From Bacillota bacterium (GTDB lineage Bacteria > Bacillota > Clostridia > Clostridiales > Clostridiaceae), in assembly GCA_023435985.1 (NCBI GenBank), contig JAEZKY010000169.1:1-8818 (forward strand): 8,818 nt of DNA, in the 5' to 3' direction. A model generated the notes under the pieces. That model had not been told where the DNA came from. It saw nothing but the letters and a program-made list of their open reading frames with translations, and searched no databases. The position numbers were made by a program, and so were the translations under genes. This document shows positions 1 to 6,114 of this stretch, piece after piece. Position 1 is the first letter of the stretch, and every line of letters starts with the position of its first letter.

Positions 1-67
1 ACATTAGACTTATATAGAGTAATCATCTGCCTGTTAAACTTTTGCGTACACCTACACCAGAAATTAC

Positions 68-89
68 ATAAATCTAAATTTAGATTTAT
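68..89. repeat. Perfect 22-bp AT-rich palindrome
   Basis: The 22 bases from 68 to 89 equal their own reverse complement exactly, centred on AAATTT with AAATCT/AGATTT flanks. It has no loop and no adjoining T-tract, so it is not a standard terminator. It could be a protein-binding site for a gene beyond the left edge, or chance in AT-rich DNA. Confidence 0.5.
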
Positions 90-144
90 CTATATAAATA
101 AATTGATATCTAGACTTATATAATAAAAGTACTTGCATGTTTGC

Positions 145-380
145 TAGATCTTAAGTTGATATCTTCACTAGAAATCATAAATATTTTTTATGAAGAAAAC
201 ATTTAAAAATGAGCTGTTAAAGGTTCTTAGTCGTAGGTTGTATCCACTTTAGCTTGTCAAACTGAAAGTTGGAGCACGCTAAAGTGGATACAACCTGCAA
301 CTTAGAACCTTCAGCGACATTTTTATAGTTTTTCGGAATAAAAATATTTATGATTTCGGTAAGTTACCACCTAAGTCTAA
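145..380. repeat. Giant imperfect palindrome, MITE-like or bidirectional terminator
   Basis: The core arms 220-253 and 278-311 are 34 bp each and complementary except for three mismatches, around a 24-nt centre (254-277) that can itself form a small stem. Homology continues outward: 205-211 pairs with 318-324, and 171-188 matches the reverse complement of 340-357 over 18 of 18 bases. Gapped similarity extends to about 145 and 380 (TAGATCTTAAG against the complement of CTAAGTCTA). Each side of the core is followed by a short T-run on its outgoing strand, so it could stop transcription in both directions and would end the STAS operon. Size and symmetry also fit a miniature palindromic mobile element. 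No ORF lies inside it. Confidence 0.75.
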
Positions 381-429
381 AATCAAAGTTGTTTATCTAT
401 AAAATTGGATACTTATATTTATGTACTAA

Positions 430-714
430 CTAAGGGCATATTTCGAATACTCTATCTAATCTTGTTAATTTGAATAATTTTTCTACTTCAGGTTTTAGTG
501 TCTTTAATTTGATGCTTCCACCTTTTTCTGCACACTTTTTATAAATAGATACTAATGCTCCAAGGCCTGTACTATCTATAAAATTACATTGGCTAAAATT
601 GAAAATAAAGTTTTTCTGCCCTTTTTCTATCAACTTATTTATTTCAATTCTAAAGCTTGCTACTTCATCTACAATGAAATTTTTAGGTATATTTATAACT
701 GTACTATTTTCCAT
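430..714 (-). CDS. STAS-domain anti-sigma factor antagonist (RsbV/SpoIIAA-like)
   Basis: Small cytoplasmic STAS protein of about 94 residues, the usual length for the RsbV/SpoIIAA family. The diagnostic loop reads FIDSTGLGAL. Its serine (residue 48 from the chosen start) corresponds to the serine that partner-switching kinases phosphorylate; unphosphorylated protein binds the kinase and frees the kinase's target. The helix after it (SIYKKCAEKGG) and the end (KLFKLTRLDRVFEI) also follow the family. The site GAGGTG (721-726) sits 6 nt before the ATG at 714 and 3 nt before an ATG at 717, so 714 is preferred; an upstream in-frame ATG at 747 lies inside the chemoreceptor gene and lacks this site. 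It is the last gene of a kinase-MCP-STAS operon, and its ribosome site overlaps the MCP stop codon. The likely partner is the kinase at 2751-3137. The family call is firm; the downstream target is unknown. Confidence 0.9.
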   Translation of the reverse strand: MENSTVINIPKNFIVDEVASFRIEINKLIEKGQKNFIFNFSQCNFIDSTGLGALVSIYKKCAEKGGSIKLKTLKPEVEKLFKLTRLDRVFEICP

Positions 715-720
715 CATTAT

Positions 721-726
721 CACCTC
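721..726 (-). promoter_or_regulatory. Ribosome binding site of STAS gene, overlapping MCP stop
   Basis: GAGGTG is followed by ATA and two consecutive ATG codons. It overlaps the TGA stop of the chemoreceptor (725-727), suggesting translational coupling, and decides the STAS start near 714-717 rather than 747. Confidence 0.7.
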
Positions 727-2704
727 ATAGTTTAAATCTTTCCACAAGTTTAGTTAATTCTTCAGCCATTGCGCTTGTTTCCTGCGCTGTTGCTGTGAAA
801 TTATTTATTACATTTGCCTGTTCCTCTGATGCTGAAGATACATTCTCACAATTTTCAGTATTACTTTCAGTTACTGTAGCTATCTCATTGATTAATTTAA
901 CAACTTTATCTGAAGATGCAACTTCATCACTTGTGATCTCAAGTATTTCACTAACATGTTTAACTATCTTTTCTATGGCATTTCTTATGTCTACAAACGC
1001 TTTATCTGTTTCTGATACTATCCTTACTCCATTATCAACTTCATCCTTTGCTCTTCCCATTGAACTTACAGCATTTTGTGTTTGCTTGACCATTTCACTA
1101 ACTAGTGTAGCTATTTCCTTTGCTCTATCATTTGTTTCTTCTGATAATTTTCTTACTTCTTCAGCTACAACACTAAAGCCTTTACCATGTTCTCCTGCTC
1201 TGGCTGCTTCTATAGACGCATTTAATGCTAAAAGATTAGTTTGCCCTGCAATATCATTTATGGTATTTACTATTCCATCAACTTTAGCAGATAATCCATT
1301 AAGTGTTTCAAGCGCTTCTGCTGTTTCTTGACTTCCACTGCTTATGACATTCATTGCTTTTACAGTTTCTTCTACTTTTCCTCTTCCAAACTCAGCTACA
1401 TTCATTGTGTTAGCAGCATTTGAAGTTGTTGCTTCAGCTCTATTTTGTGCAAGCTGTACTAAACTTGACAATTGTACTAAAACTGTTGAAATTTCTACTA
1501 TAGATGCATTTTGCTTTTCCGCATCTTCTGCTACTTGATTTATAGTTGCAGTTATTTCCTCAGTAGTAGCACTTATTTCTTCTGATGATGAAGCCATTTC
1601 TTCTGAAGCTGCCGTTAACTGTTCTGATGCTTCTAAAACATTTTTAACTATATGATCCTGATGTCCTATCATGTTATTAAAAGATTTTTCAAGTTCTGCA
1701 ATTTCATCATTACTATCTACTTTAGCTTTAACAGTTAGATCTCCTTCTCCTGCACGCTTCATTAGAGCTTCCAGTTTATTAATAGGATTTATGATTCCTT
1801 TAGTTGAATACAAGTATGCGCATAACATAGCTAAAATAATAGATATTATCATAATACCAATTGTATAATTTCTAATGCTTAAAGCTGCTGACATATAATC
1901 ATCATAATCTGCTGTAACACCAATTACCCACTTATCAGCTGCCTGAAAAACAACATATTTTTTATTAGAGCTATAAAAACCATCAGTAGGTTGACCATCT
2001 TTTACCTGACTTATCATAGAAATCAAATCATTACTTGCGCTCTCTTTTAAAATTTTATCTTTATCTGGATGATAATCAAACAATCCATTCTTATCAGTAA
2101 TAAATGCATATCCTGTTTGGCCAATTTTTATTTTCGATGCATAATTCGAAATACTTTCAAAATTTATACTTCCAACTAATGTTCCAATAACCTTATCTCC
2201 ATCTTTAATTGGATAAGCTATAGAAATCCCTTCATTTCCTGTAGTTCTGGATATTAATACATCACTAACTGTTTCTTCTCCGCTAAGTGCTTCTTTTATA
2301 TATGCTCTATCACTCAAATCTATATCAGGCTCTATTGACTGATTATTAATAACTTCCTTACCTGATATATCAGTAATAATTAATACTTCCATATTATCTT
2401 TGTTTTTATCTTGAACACTTTTGATATAATCATAGGCCTTTTCTTTATTTTCTGGGCTTAAATTTTTAATTGCAGTATTAATATCTCCATTTAAGCTAGC
2501 CACTTCTAAAATACGTTTTAAAGAATCTATTTTTTCATTAATCAAATTCGCTGTACTTGCTGTCTGCTCACTTAATTGCTGCTGGACTGACGCTTGTATT
2601 GATTTACTTGACATCTCATATGAGATATACCCTAAAATCCCCATTGGTATAGTAATTACACAAAAAAATGCAATCATTAATTTTATTTTTAAAGAAATTT
2701 TCAT
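725..2704 (-). CDS. Methyl-accepting chemotaxis protein, double-Cache sensor
   Basis: Transmembrane chemoreceptor of 659 residues with classic architecture: short cytoplasmic N-terminus, TM1 (about 9-29), extracellular dCache-type sensor (about 33-275), TM2 (about 279-299), HAMP (about 300-353) and a long coiled-coil signalling domain to the end. The hairpin tip that contacts CheA/CheW is highly conserved (QTNLLALNASIEAARAGE, 488-505, then GKGFSVVAEEVRKL). Glutamine/glutamate-rich helices such as ASEEMASSSEEISATTEEI are likely methylation regions. The C-terminus (ERFKL) lacks a CheR-tethering pentapeptide. In the sensor, SDRAYIKEALSG resembles the Cache ligand region, but the tryptophan and downstream YxD of amino-acid-binding dCache receptors are not seen, so the ligand is unknown. 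The start is well set by GAGGAGG 7 nt before the ATG. It lies 46 nt after an anti-sigma-type kinase gene and overlaps the STAS ribosome site, so the three are probably co-transcribed. Confidence 0.95.
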   Translation of the reverse strand: MKISLKIKLMIAFFCVITIPMGILGYISYEMSSKSIQASVQQQLSEQTASTANLINEKIDSLKRILEVASLNGDINTAIKNLSPENKEKAYDYIKSVQDKNKDNMEVLIITDISGKEVINNQSIEPDIDLSDRAYIKEALSGEETVSDVLISRTTGNEGISIAYPIKDGDKVIGTLVGSINFESISNYASKIKIGQTGYAFITDKNGLFDYHPDKDKILKESASNDLISMISQVKDGQPTDGFYSSNKKYVVFQAADKWVIGVTADYDDYMSAALSIRNYTIGIMIISIILAMLCAYLYSTKGIINPINKLEALMKRAGEGDLTVKAKVDSNDEIAELEKSFNNMIGHQDHIVKNVLEASEQLTAASEEMASSSEEISATTEEITATINQVAEDAEKQNASIVEISTVLVQLSSLVQLAQNRAEATTSNAANTMNVAEFGRGKVEETVKAMNVISSGSQETAEALETLNGLSAKVDGIVNTINDIAGQTNLLALNASIEAARAGEHGKGFSVVAEEVRKLSEETNDRAKEIATLVSEMVKQTQNAVSSMGRAKDEVDNGVRIVSETDKAFVDIRNAIEKIVKHVSEILEITSDEVASSDKVVKLINEIATVTESNTENCENVSSASEEQANVINNFTATAQETSAMAEELTKLVERFKL

Positions 2705-2750
2705 TAGCCTGCCTCCTCTGTTGTAAAAAATAGTAAAATTTATTATATTG

Positions 2751-3137
2751 CTATGAAATATATTTTTTCATAATTATCGAGTTGTCCTTAAATTCTACTT
2801 CATCAGTATAACATCTTATAATATACAACCCTCTTCCGCTTTCTTCTAAAATATTATCTTCATTTATTTCTTTATACGATTCTAGATTTTCAATTCCACT
2901 TCCACAATCTGTTACCGTTAATGTCAATTTTTTTTCATCTAATTCCCACGTCATATGTATAGGTTTATTTTTATCACTTTTGTTCCCGTGAACAAATGAG
3001 TTATTAAGTGCTTCCGATATAATTAATTTTATTTCAAAGCACTGACTTTTCAAATTTAATATTTCTATTAGTTCATCTAATTTATTATTTATATTATCCA
3101 AACCATAAAATATCATCTCATTTTCTGTATTTCGCAT
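2751..3137 (-). CDS. Anti-sigma-factor-type serine kinase (RsbW/SpoIIAB-like HATPase)
   Basis: Single-domain cytoplasmic protein of about 128 residues matching the HATPase_c_2 group. Visible ATP-binding motifs are the N-box (SEALNNSFVHGN), the G1 box (VTDCGSGI) and the G2 box (EESGRGLYIIRCYTDEV). Proteins of this type bind ATP, phosphorylate the serine of a STAS partner and sequester a sigma factor or other target. The STAS protein at the other end of the operon is the natural substrate. Start choice: a G-rich site (AAAAGGGGGGG, 3147-3157) lies 9 nt before the ATG at 3137 but only 3 nt before an in-frame TTG at 3143, so the ATG is preferred. It is the first gene of the operon, 46 nt upstream of the MCP start. 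No sigma factor gene is adjacent, so the controlled target may be encoded elsewhere or may not be a sigma factor. The family call is good; the kinase activity and target are inferred. Confidence 0.88.
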   Translation of the reverse strand: MRNTENEMIFYGLDNINNKLDELIEILNLKSQCFEIKLIISEALNNSFVHGNKSDKNKPIHMTWELDEKKLTLTVTDCGSGIENLESYKEINEDNILEESGRGLYIIRCYTDEVEFKDNSIIMKKYIS

Positions 3138-3146
3138 ATTCAAAAT

Positions 3147-3157
3147 CCCCCCCTTTT
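3147..3157 (-). promoter_or_regulatory. G-rich ribosome binding site of kinase gene
   Basis: The minus strand reads AAAAGGGGGGG. The run of seven G offers several pairing registers with the 16S tail. Its distance favours the ATG at 3137 (9 nt) over the TTG at 3143 (3 nt). Confidence 0.6.
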
Positions 3158-3165
3158 ACCTAGTA

Positions 3166-3193
3166 TTATCGACTTTAAGATTAAGTTAACTTA
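3166..3193 (-). promoter_or_regulatory. Candidate sigma-28 (SigD/FliA)-type promoter
   Basis: The minus strand carries GTCGATAA (3166-3173), one base from the GCCGATAA -10 element of motility sigma factors. TAAG (3190-3193), a weak match to the TAAA -35, lies 16 nt upstream; the usual spacing is about 15. Transcription would start near 3160, giving a leader of about 20 nt before the kinase gene. A sigma-A reading (GATAAT with no proper -35) is poorer. The location fits an operon containing a chemoreceptor, but the -35 is weak. Confidence 0.35.
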
Positions 3194-3533
3194 TAATAAC
3201 TCATACTTTAATCTAATGTTTATAAACTTCATCATAAAGTATATAATTATTAATTTATTTATATAAATTTAAATATTACATAAGTTAGTATTTTAGTACA
3301 CTTAATTACATTAATAACATCTATTGTGTCCATTACATTATTACACTTTTCATCCCAATTTTCAACATAGGGAATGATTGTTATTCTCTATATTTATACA
3401 AAATATTTCATTAATAATATATGTATATGATTACTTTAACAACTTTCTCCATGTACGAAAACATATAAAAAGACCATTTAAAGATAAATATAACTTTTCT
3501 TTAAACAGCCTTATGTTTAAAACCTTAAATATA
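3194..3533. other. AT-rich intergenic region
   Basis: About 340 bp between the YczE-family gene and the kinase operon promoter. No conserved ORF is seen; an open plus-strand frame at 3378-3605 is low-complexity and runs into the YczE gene. The region holds a hyphenated inverted repeat at 3367-3391 (ATAGGGAAT, 7-nt spacer, ATTCTCTAT, one mismatch) and a weak AT stem at 3500-3521 (TTTAAAC/GTTTAAA). Neither has a convincing minus-strand T-tract, so the terminator of the upstream gene is unclear. Confidence 0.5.
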
Positions 3534-4268
3534 TTAACAATTTACTTGTGCATTAACAGTTACACTTTCTTGTTGATTTTCTTCAGCATTTCCTTTTACT
3601 ACTAACTTAACTAGCTTTTCTCCATAAGGAAGACAAAATTGTATAAAAGGTCCTGTTGATACAAGAGCTAATATGGTTCCTATTCCAATTGTTCCTCCCA
3701 GAATAAATCCAATTATTAAGTATCCTGCATCTAATCCTATTCTAATCCAACGATACTGCACCTTAGTTCTTCCTTGAATTATAAATGGAACTATATCATT
3801 TGGTGCAACGCCCAAATTGCTTGCCGATTGTATTGAAAAACCGATAGCAATTATGAAACATCCTACTAAAACTAATATTGCTTTTACAATATAATTATAA
3901 GAATCTACTGGAAAATATGAAACTACCTTTACTCCTAAATCTATTATTGGACCTACACCAATAACACAAATTATTGTTCCTACATTTATTCGTTTTCTTT
4001 CAACTAAGAGTATTATTATAAATAATGTTATTAAAATAATCATATTAGCAACTCCTGGTGTTACTTTAGAAGTACCTGCTATCAATTTAACCAGGATAAA
4101 ATTCTTTAAGCTCGTATTGTTTAACGTTTTCGCTAACCCTTGAGTGAAAACAGTAAATGTGTCAGAGCCTATATTAGTTTTTAGAAATAGTGCAACTCCA
4201 AATTGAATTATACTCATTCCTACGAAGAATAAGACTAGTCGTTTAATAAAATTAATTGCTTGGTTCAT
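3534..4268 (-). CDS. YczE/YyaS/YitT-family integral membrane protein
   Basis: Polytopic membrane protein of about 244 residues with hydrophobic segments near 10-29, 72-90, 96-116, 126-147 and 179-210. The sequence shows an internal duplication: NIGSDTFTVF followed later by GTIICVIGVGPIID in the first half corresponds to NLGVAPNDIV followed by GTILALVSTGPFIQ in the second. This two-fold pattern and the GT...GP motifs are typical of the YczE (COG2364) group. Molecular function is not established; a Bacillus yczE next to sfp has been linked to lipopeptide/polyketide production, but nothing here supports that role. A polar tail of about 25 residues follows the last helix. AAAGGA lies 8 nt before the ATG at 4268 and only 2 nt before an ATG at 4274, so 4268 is preferred. 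It stands alone between two gene groups and has its own promoter (4398-4426). Confidence 0.8.
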   Translation of the reverse strand: MNQAINFIKRLVLFFVGMSIIQFGVALFLKTNIGSDTFTVFTQGLAKTLNNTSLKNFILVKLIAGTSKVTPGVANMIILITLFIIILLVERKRINVGTIICVIGVGPIIDLGVKVVSYFPVDSYNYIVKAILVLVGCFIIAIGFSIQSASNLGVAPNDIVPFIIQGRTKVQYRWIRIGLDAGYLIIGFILGGTIGIGTILALVSTGPFIQFCLPYGEKLVKLVVKGNAEENQQESVTVNAQVNC

Positions 4269-4325
4269 TTTCATCTTCCTTTGCTACATATTTTTCTACC
4301 TTTTTTACTACAACTAAACTTCATT

Positions 4326-4353
4326 TAAAACATTTATGTATGTAAATGTTTTA
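4326..4353. promoter_or_regulatory. 28-bp hyphenated palindrome, operator candidate
   Basis: TAAAACATTTA and its exact complement TAAATGTTTTA flank a 6-nt centre (TGTATG): 11 of 11 paired positions. It lies in the leader of the YczE-family gene, about 40 nt downstream of the predicted transcription start and 58 nt before the start codon. Form and length fit a dimeric repressor operator (TetR- or GntR-like in style), or an RNA hairpin in the leader. The regulator is not in the window. Confidence 0.5.
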
Positions 4354-4397
4354 TTTATACTACATAAAATTACTATGTTATTTTATTAACAATATGT

Positions 4398-4426
4398 ATT
4401 TTATATTATTAATATTGCTTTGTCAA
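4398..4426 (-). promoter_or_regulatory. Sigma-A promoter of YczE-family gene
   Basis: The minus strand has a perfect TTGACA -35 (4421-4426), a 17-nt spacer and TAAAAT as -10 (4398-4403, one base from TATAAT). Transcription would start near 4391, giving a leader of about 120 nt that contains the palindrome at 4326-4353. Confidence 0.75.
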
Positions 4427-4710
4427 AGAAAAAATCACCTTCACTCAAAATAATTCAAAACTAATCATAAATAATGATGCAAATGATTTATATCTATTTT
4501 ATCGATATTCAGCTATAACTTAATTAATAATGATATATTTATAATCTAATTTGAAGAATTGGTATTTATCCAACTTTATTATAATAATTTTGATGTATTT
4601 AACTTAAAAGGACACTTACCTAGTTAATTAATAAGTAAAATTTAAAATTTCTACTTAAAATTCTCACCAGAATAACTGCCCAGTATATATCTTTATTCTA
4701 AAATGTGCAC
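4427..4710. other. AT-rich intergenic region after nfnB
   Basis: About 284 bp with no convincing ORF on either strand. Downstream of nfnB there are only weak hairpins on the minus strand: AGAATAA/TTATTCT with a long loop, ATTCT-GGTG-AGAAT followed by TTT, and an AT stem near 4635-4660. Any of these may end nfnAB transcription, but none is a textbook terminator. Confidence 0.5.
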
Positions 4711-6114
4711 TTAAATGATTTGTTTCTCTTGTAAACACTCATCTATAGCTTTTGCAGCCTTCTTACCTGCACCCATAGCTAAGATTACTGTTGCTGCTCC
4801 TGTAACTGCATCTCCACCAGCATATACACCTTCTTTAGTAGTAAGACCTGTTTCCTCCTCAGCTACAATACATTTTCTCTTGTTAATTTCTAACCCCTTA
4901 GTTGTTGATGAAATTAATGGATTTGGAGAGGTTCCAAGTGACATTATCACAGTATCTACTTCCATAATAAACTCTGATCCTGGAATTTCAACAGGGCTTC
5001 TTCTACCTGATGCATCTGGCTCACCAAGCTCCATTCTTATGCATTTCATACCTTTAACCCATCCATTTTCATCTACTAATATTTCTGTTGGATTGGTCAA
5101 TACATCAAATATTACTCCTTCTTCTTTAGCATGATGAACTTCTTCTGCCCTTGCTGGAAGTTCAGATTCTCCTCTTCTGTAAACTATATGGCTTTCAGTT
5201 CCAAGTCTTAATGCTGTTCTTGCTGCATCCATTGCAACATTTCCACCACCAACTATTGCAGCTTTCTTTCCTATTCTCACTGGTGTACTATATCCTTCTA
5301 CCGCTGCCTTCATAAGATTCACTCTTGTTAGGAATTCATTAGCAGAGCAAACTCCATTAGCATTCTCTCCTGGTATTCCCATAAATCTTGGAAGACCTGC
5401 TCCTGATCCTATAAATACAGCTTTAAAATCTTCTTGTTCAAATAATTCATCTAATGTTATAGTTCGTCCAATTATAACGTTAGTCTCTACTTTAACACCA
5501 AGCTTTTTGATATTCTCTACTTCATTTTTAACTACTTTCTCTTTTGGAAGCCTAAATTCTGGAATACCATATTCTAATACTCCTCCAGCTTTATGAAGTG
5601 CTTCAAAAATTGTTACATCATAACCCTTTTTAGCTAAGTCACCAGCACAAGTTAAGCCTGATGGTCCGCTTCCTACAACTGCAACCTTAATTCCATTCTT
5701 AGGTTCTGTTTCACTTAAATCAACATTATGTTGCACCGCCCAATCAGCTGTGAATCTTTCAAGCTTTCCTATAGATACAGCATCACCTTTAATTCCTAGA
5801 ACACATTTACCTTCACATTGCCTTTCCTGAGGACATACTCTTCCACATACTGCTGGAAGCGAACTATATTTTGAGATTTCCTTTGCTGCCTCTTCAAATT
5901 CACCATCTTTAACATGTGCTATAAAACCAGGAATATTTATTGATACTGGACATCCATCTATACATTTAGGCACTTTACAATTTAAACATCTTGAAGCTTC
6001 CTTTGTTGCTTCTGCTTCATTATAACCAAGGCAAACTTCTTCAAAGTTTGTGGCTCTGACCTTAGGATCTTGCTCTCTTACTGGTACTCTAACCATTCTT
6101 TCATTCATATCCAT
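4711..6114 (-). CDS. nfnB: NfnB, NADPH-binding subunit of electron-bifurcating NfnAB
   Basis: Flavoprotein of 467 residues, homologous to the small subunit of glutamate synthase. With NfnA it couples NADH plus reduced ferredoxin to NADP+ reduction, or the reverse, in the cytoplasm. The N-terminal iron-sulphur region has C43, C46, C51, C55 and C90, C94, C100, C104; E97 and E101 lie where family structures report a glutamate cluster ligand. Next comes an FAD Rossmann motif (VAVVGSGPSGL, 144-154), then an NADPH Rossmann motif (AIVGGGNVAMDAA, 286-298) with YRRGESELPAR (312-322), suited to the 2'-phosphate. A C-terminal FAD motif (YAGGDAVTGAATVILAMGAG) follows. It starts with an ATG overlapping the nfnA stop by one base (TAATG), with GAGGTG 7 nt upstream inside nfnA. 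The alternative annotation, glutamate synthase small chain (gltD/gltA), is less likely because no large subunit is present and the NfnA partner is. Confidence 0.92.
   Translation of the reverse strand: MDMNERMVRVPVREQDPKVRATNFEEVCLGYNEAEATKEASRCLNCKVPKCIDGCPVSINIPGFIAHVKDGEFEEAAKEISKYSSLPAVCGRVCPQERQCEGKCVLGIKGDAVSIGKLERFTADWAVQHNVDLSETEPKNGIKVAVVGSGPSGLTCAGDLAKKGYDVTIFEALHKAGGVLEYGIPEFRLPKEKVVKNEVENIKKLGVKVETNVIIGRTITLDELFEQEDFKAVFIGSGAGLPRFMGIPGENANGVCSANEFLTRVNLMKAAVEGYSTPVRIGKKAAIVGGGNVAMDAARTALRLGTESHIVYRRGESELPARAEEVHHAKEEGVIFDVLTNPTEILVDENGWVKGMKCIRMELGEPDASGRRSPVEIPGSEFIMEVDTVIMSLGTSPNPLISSTTKGLEINKRKCIVAEEETGLTTKEGVYAGGDAVTGAATVILAMGAGKKAAKAIDECLQEKQII

Larger units (their letters stand above)
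1..429. other. Noncoding left-edge region
   Basis: No gene is supported here. The stretch contains a 12-bp direct repeat (TAGACTTATATA at 5-16 and 111-122), a perfect 22-bp AT-rich palindrome (68-89) and a very large imperfect palindrome (about 145-380) listed separately. One plus-strand frame is open from the edge to a TAA at 121-123 (40 codons), but it shows no recognisable domain. No simple stem plus T-run terminator lies directly downstream of the STAS gene stop, so the large palindrome is the best candidate for ending that operon. Confidence 0.6.

Noticed and set aside
1..26. Minus-strand ATG (24-26) that could start a gene running off the left edge
   Set aside because: Only about eight codons are visible and the ribosome site is weak.
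1..123. Plus-strand frame open from the left edge to TAA (40 codons)
   Set aside because: No recognisable protein features and no flanking support. It could be the end of an edge gene but cannot be claimed from this sequence.
795..1868. Several open frames on the plus strand opposite the chemoreceptor gene
   Set aside because: They are antisense to a strongly conserved MCP, have no ribosome sites, and their Ser/Thr/Leu-rich composition reflects the complement of the MCP codons.
2742..2770. Possible internal promoter before the MCP gene: perfect TATAAT at 2742-2747
   Set aside because: The -35 at 17 nt (TGAAAA) matches only about half of consensus, and TATAAT is frequent in such AT-rich DNA.
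3378..3605. 75-codon plus-strand frame in the intergenic region
   Set aside because: Ile/Phe/Tyr/Asn-rich product typical of AT-rich noncoding DNA; it overlaps the 3' end of the YczE-family gene and shows no family pattern.
4635..4710. Hairpins downstream of nfnB as an intrinsic terminator
   Set aside because: Stems are short and AT-only or lack a proper U-tract; none stands out.
4715..5134. Plus-strand open frame opposite nfnB
   Set aside because: Antisense of a conserved gene with no recognisable domain or initiation site.
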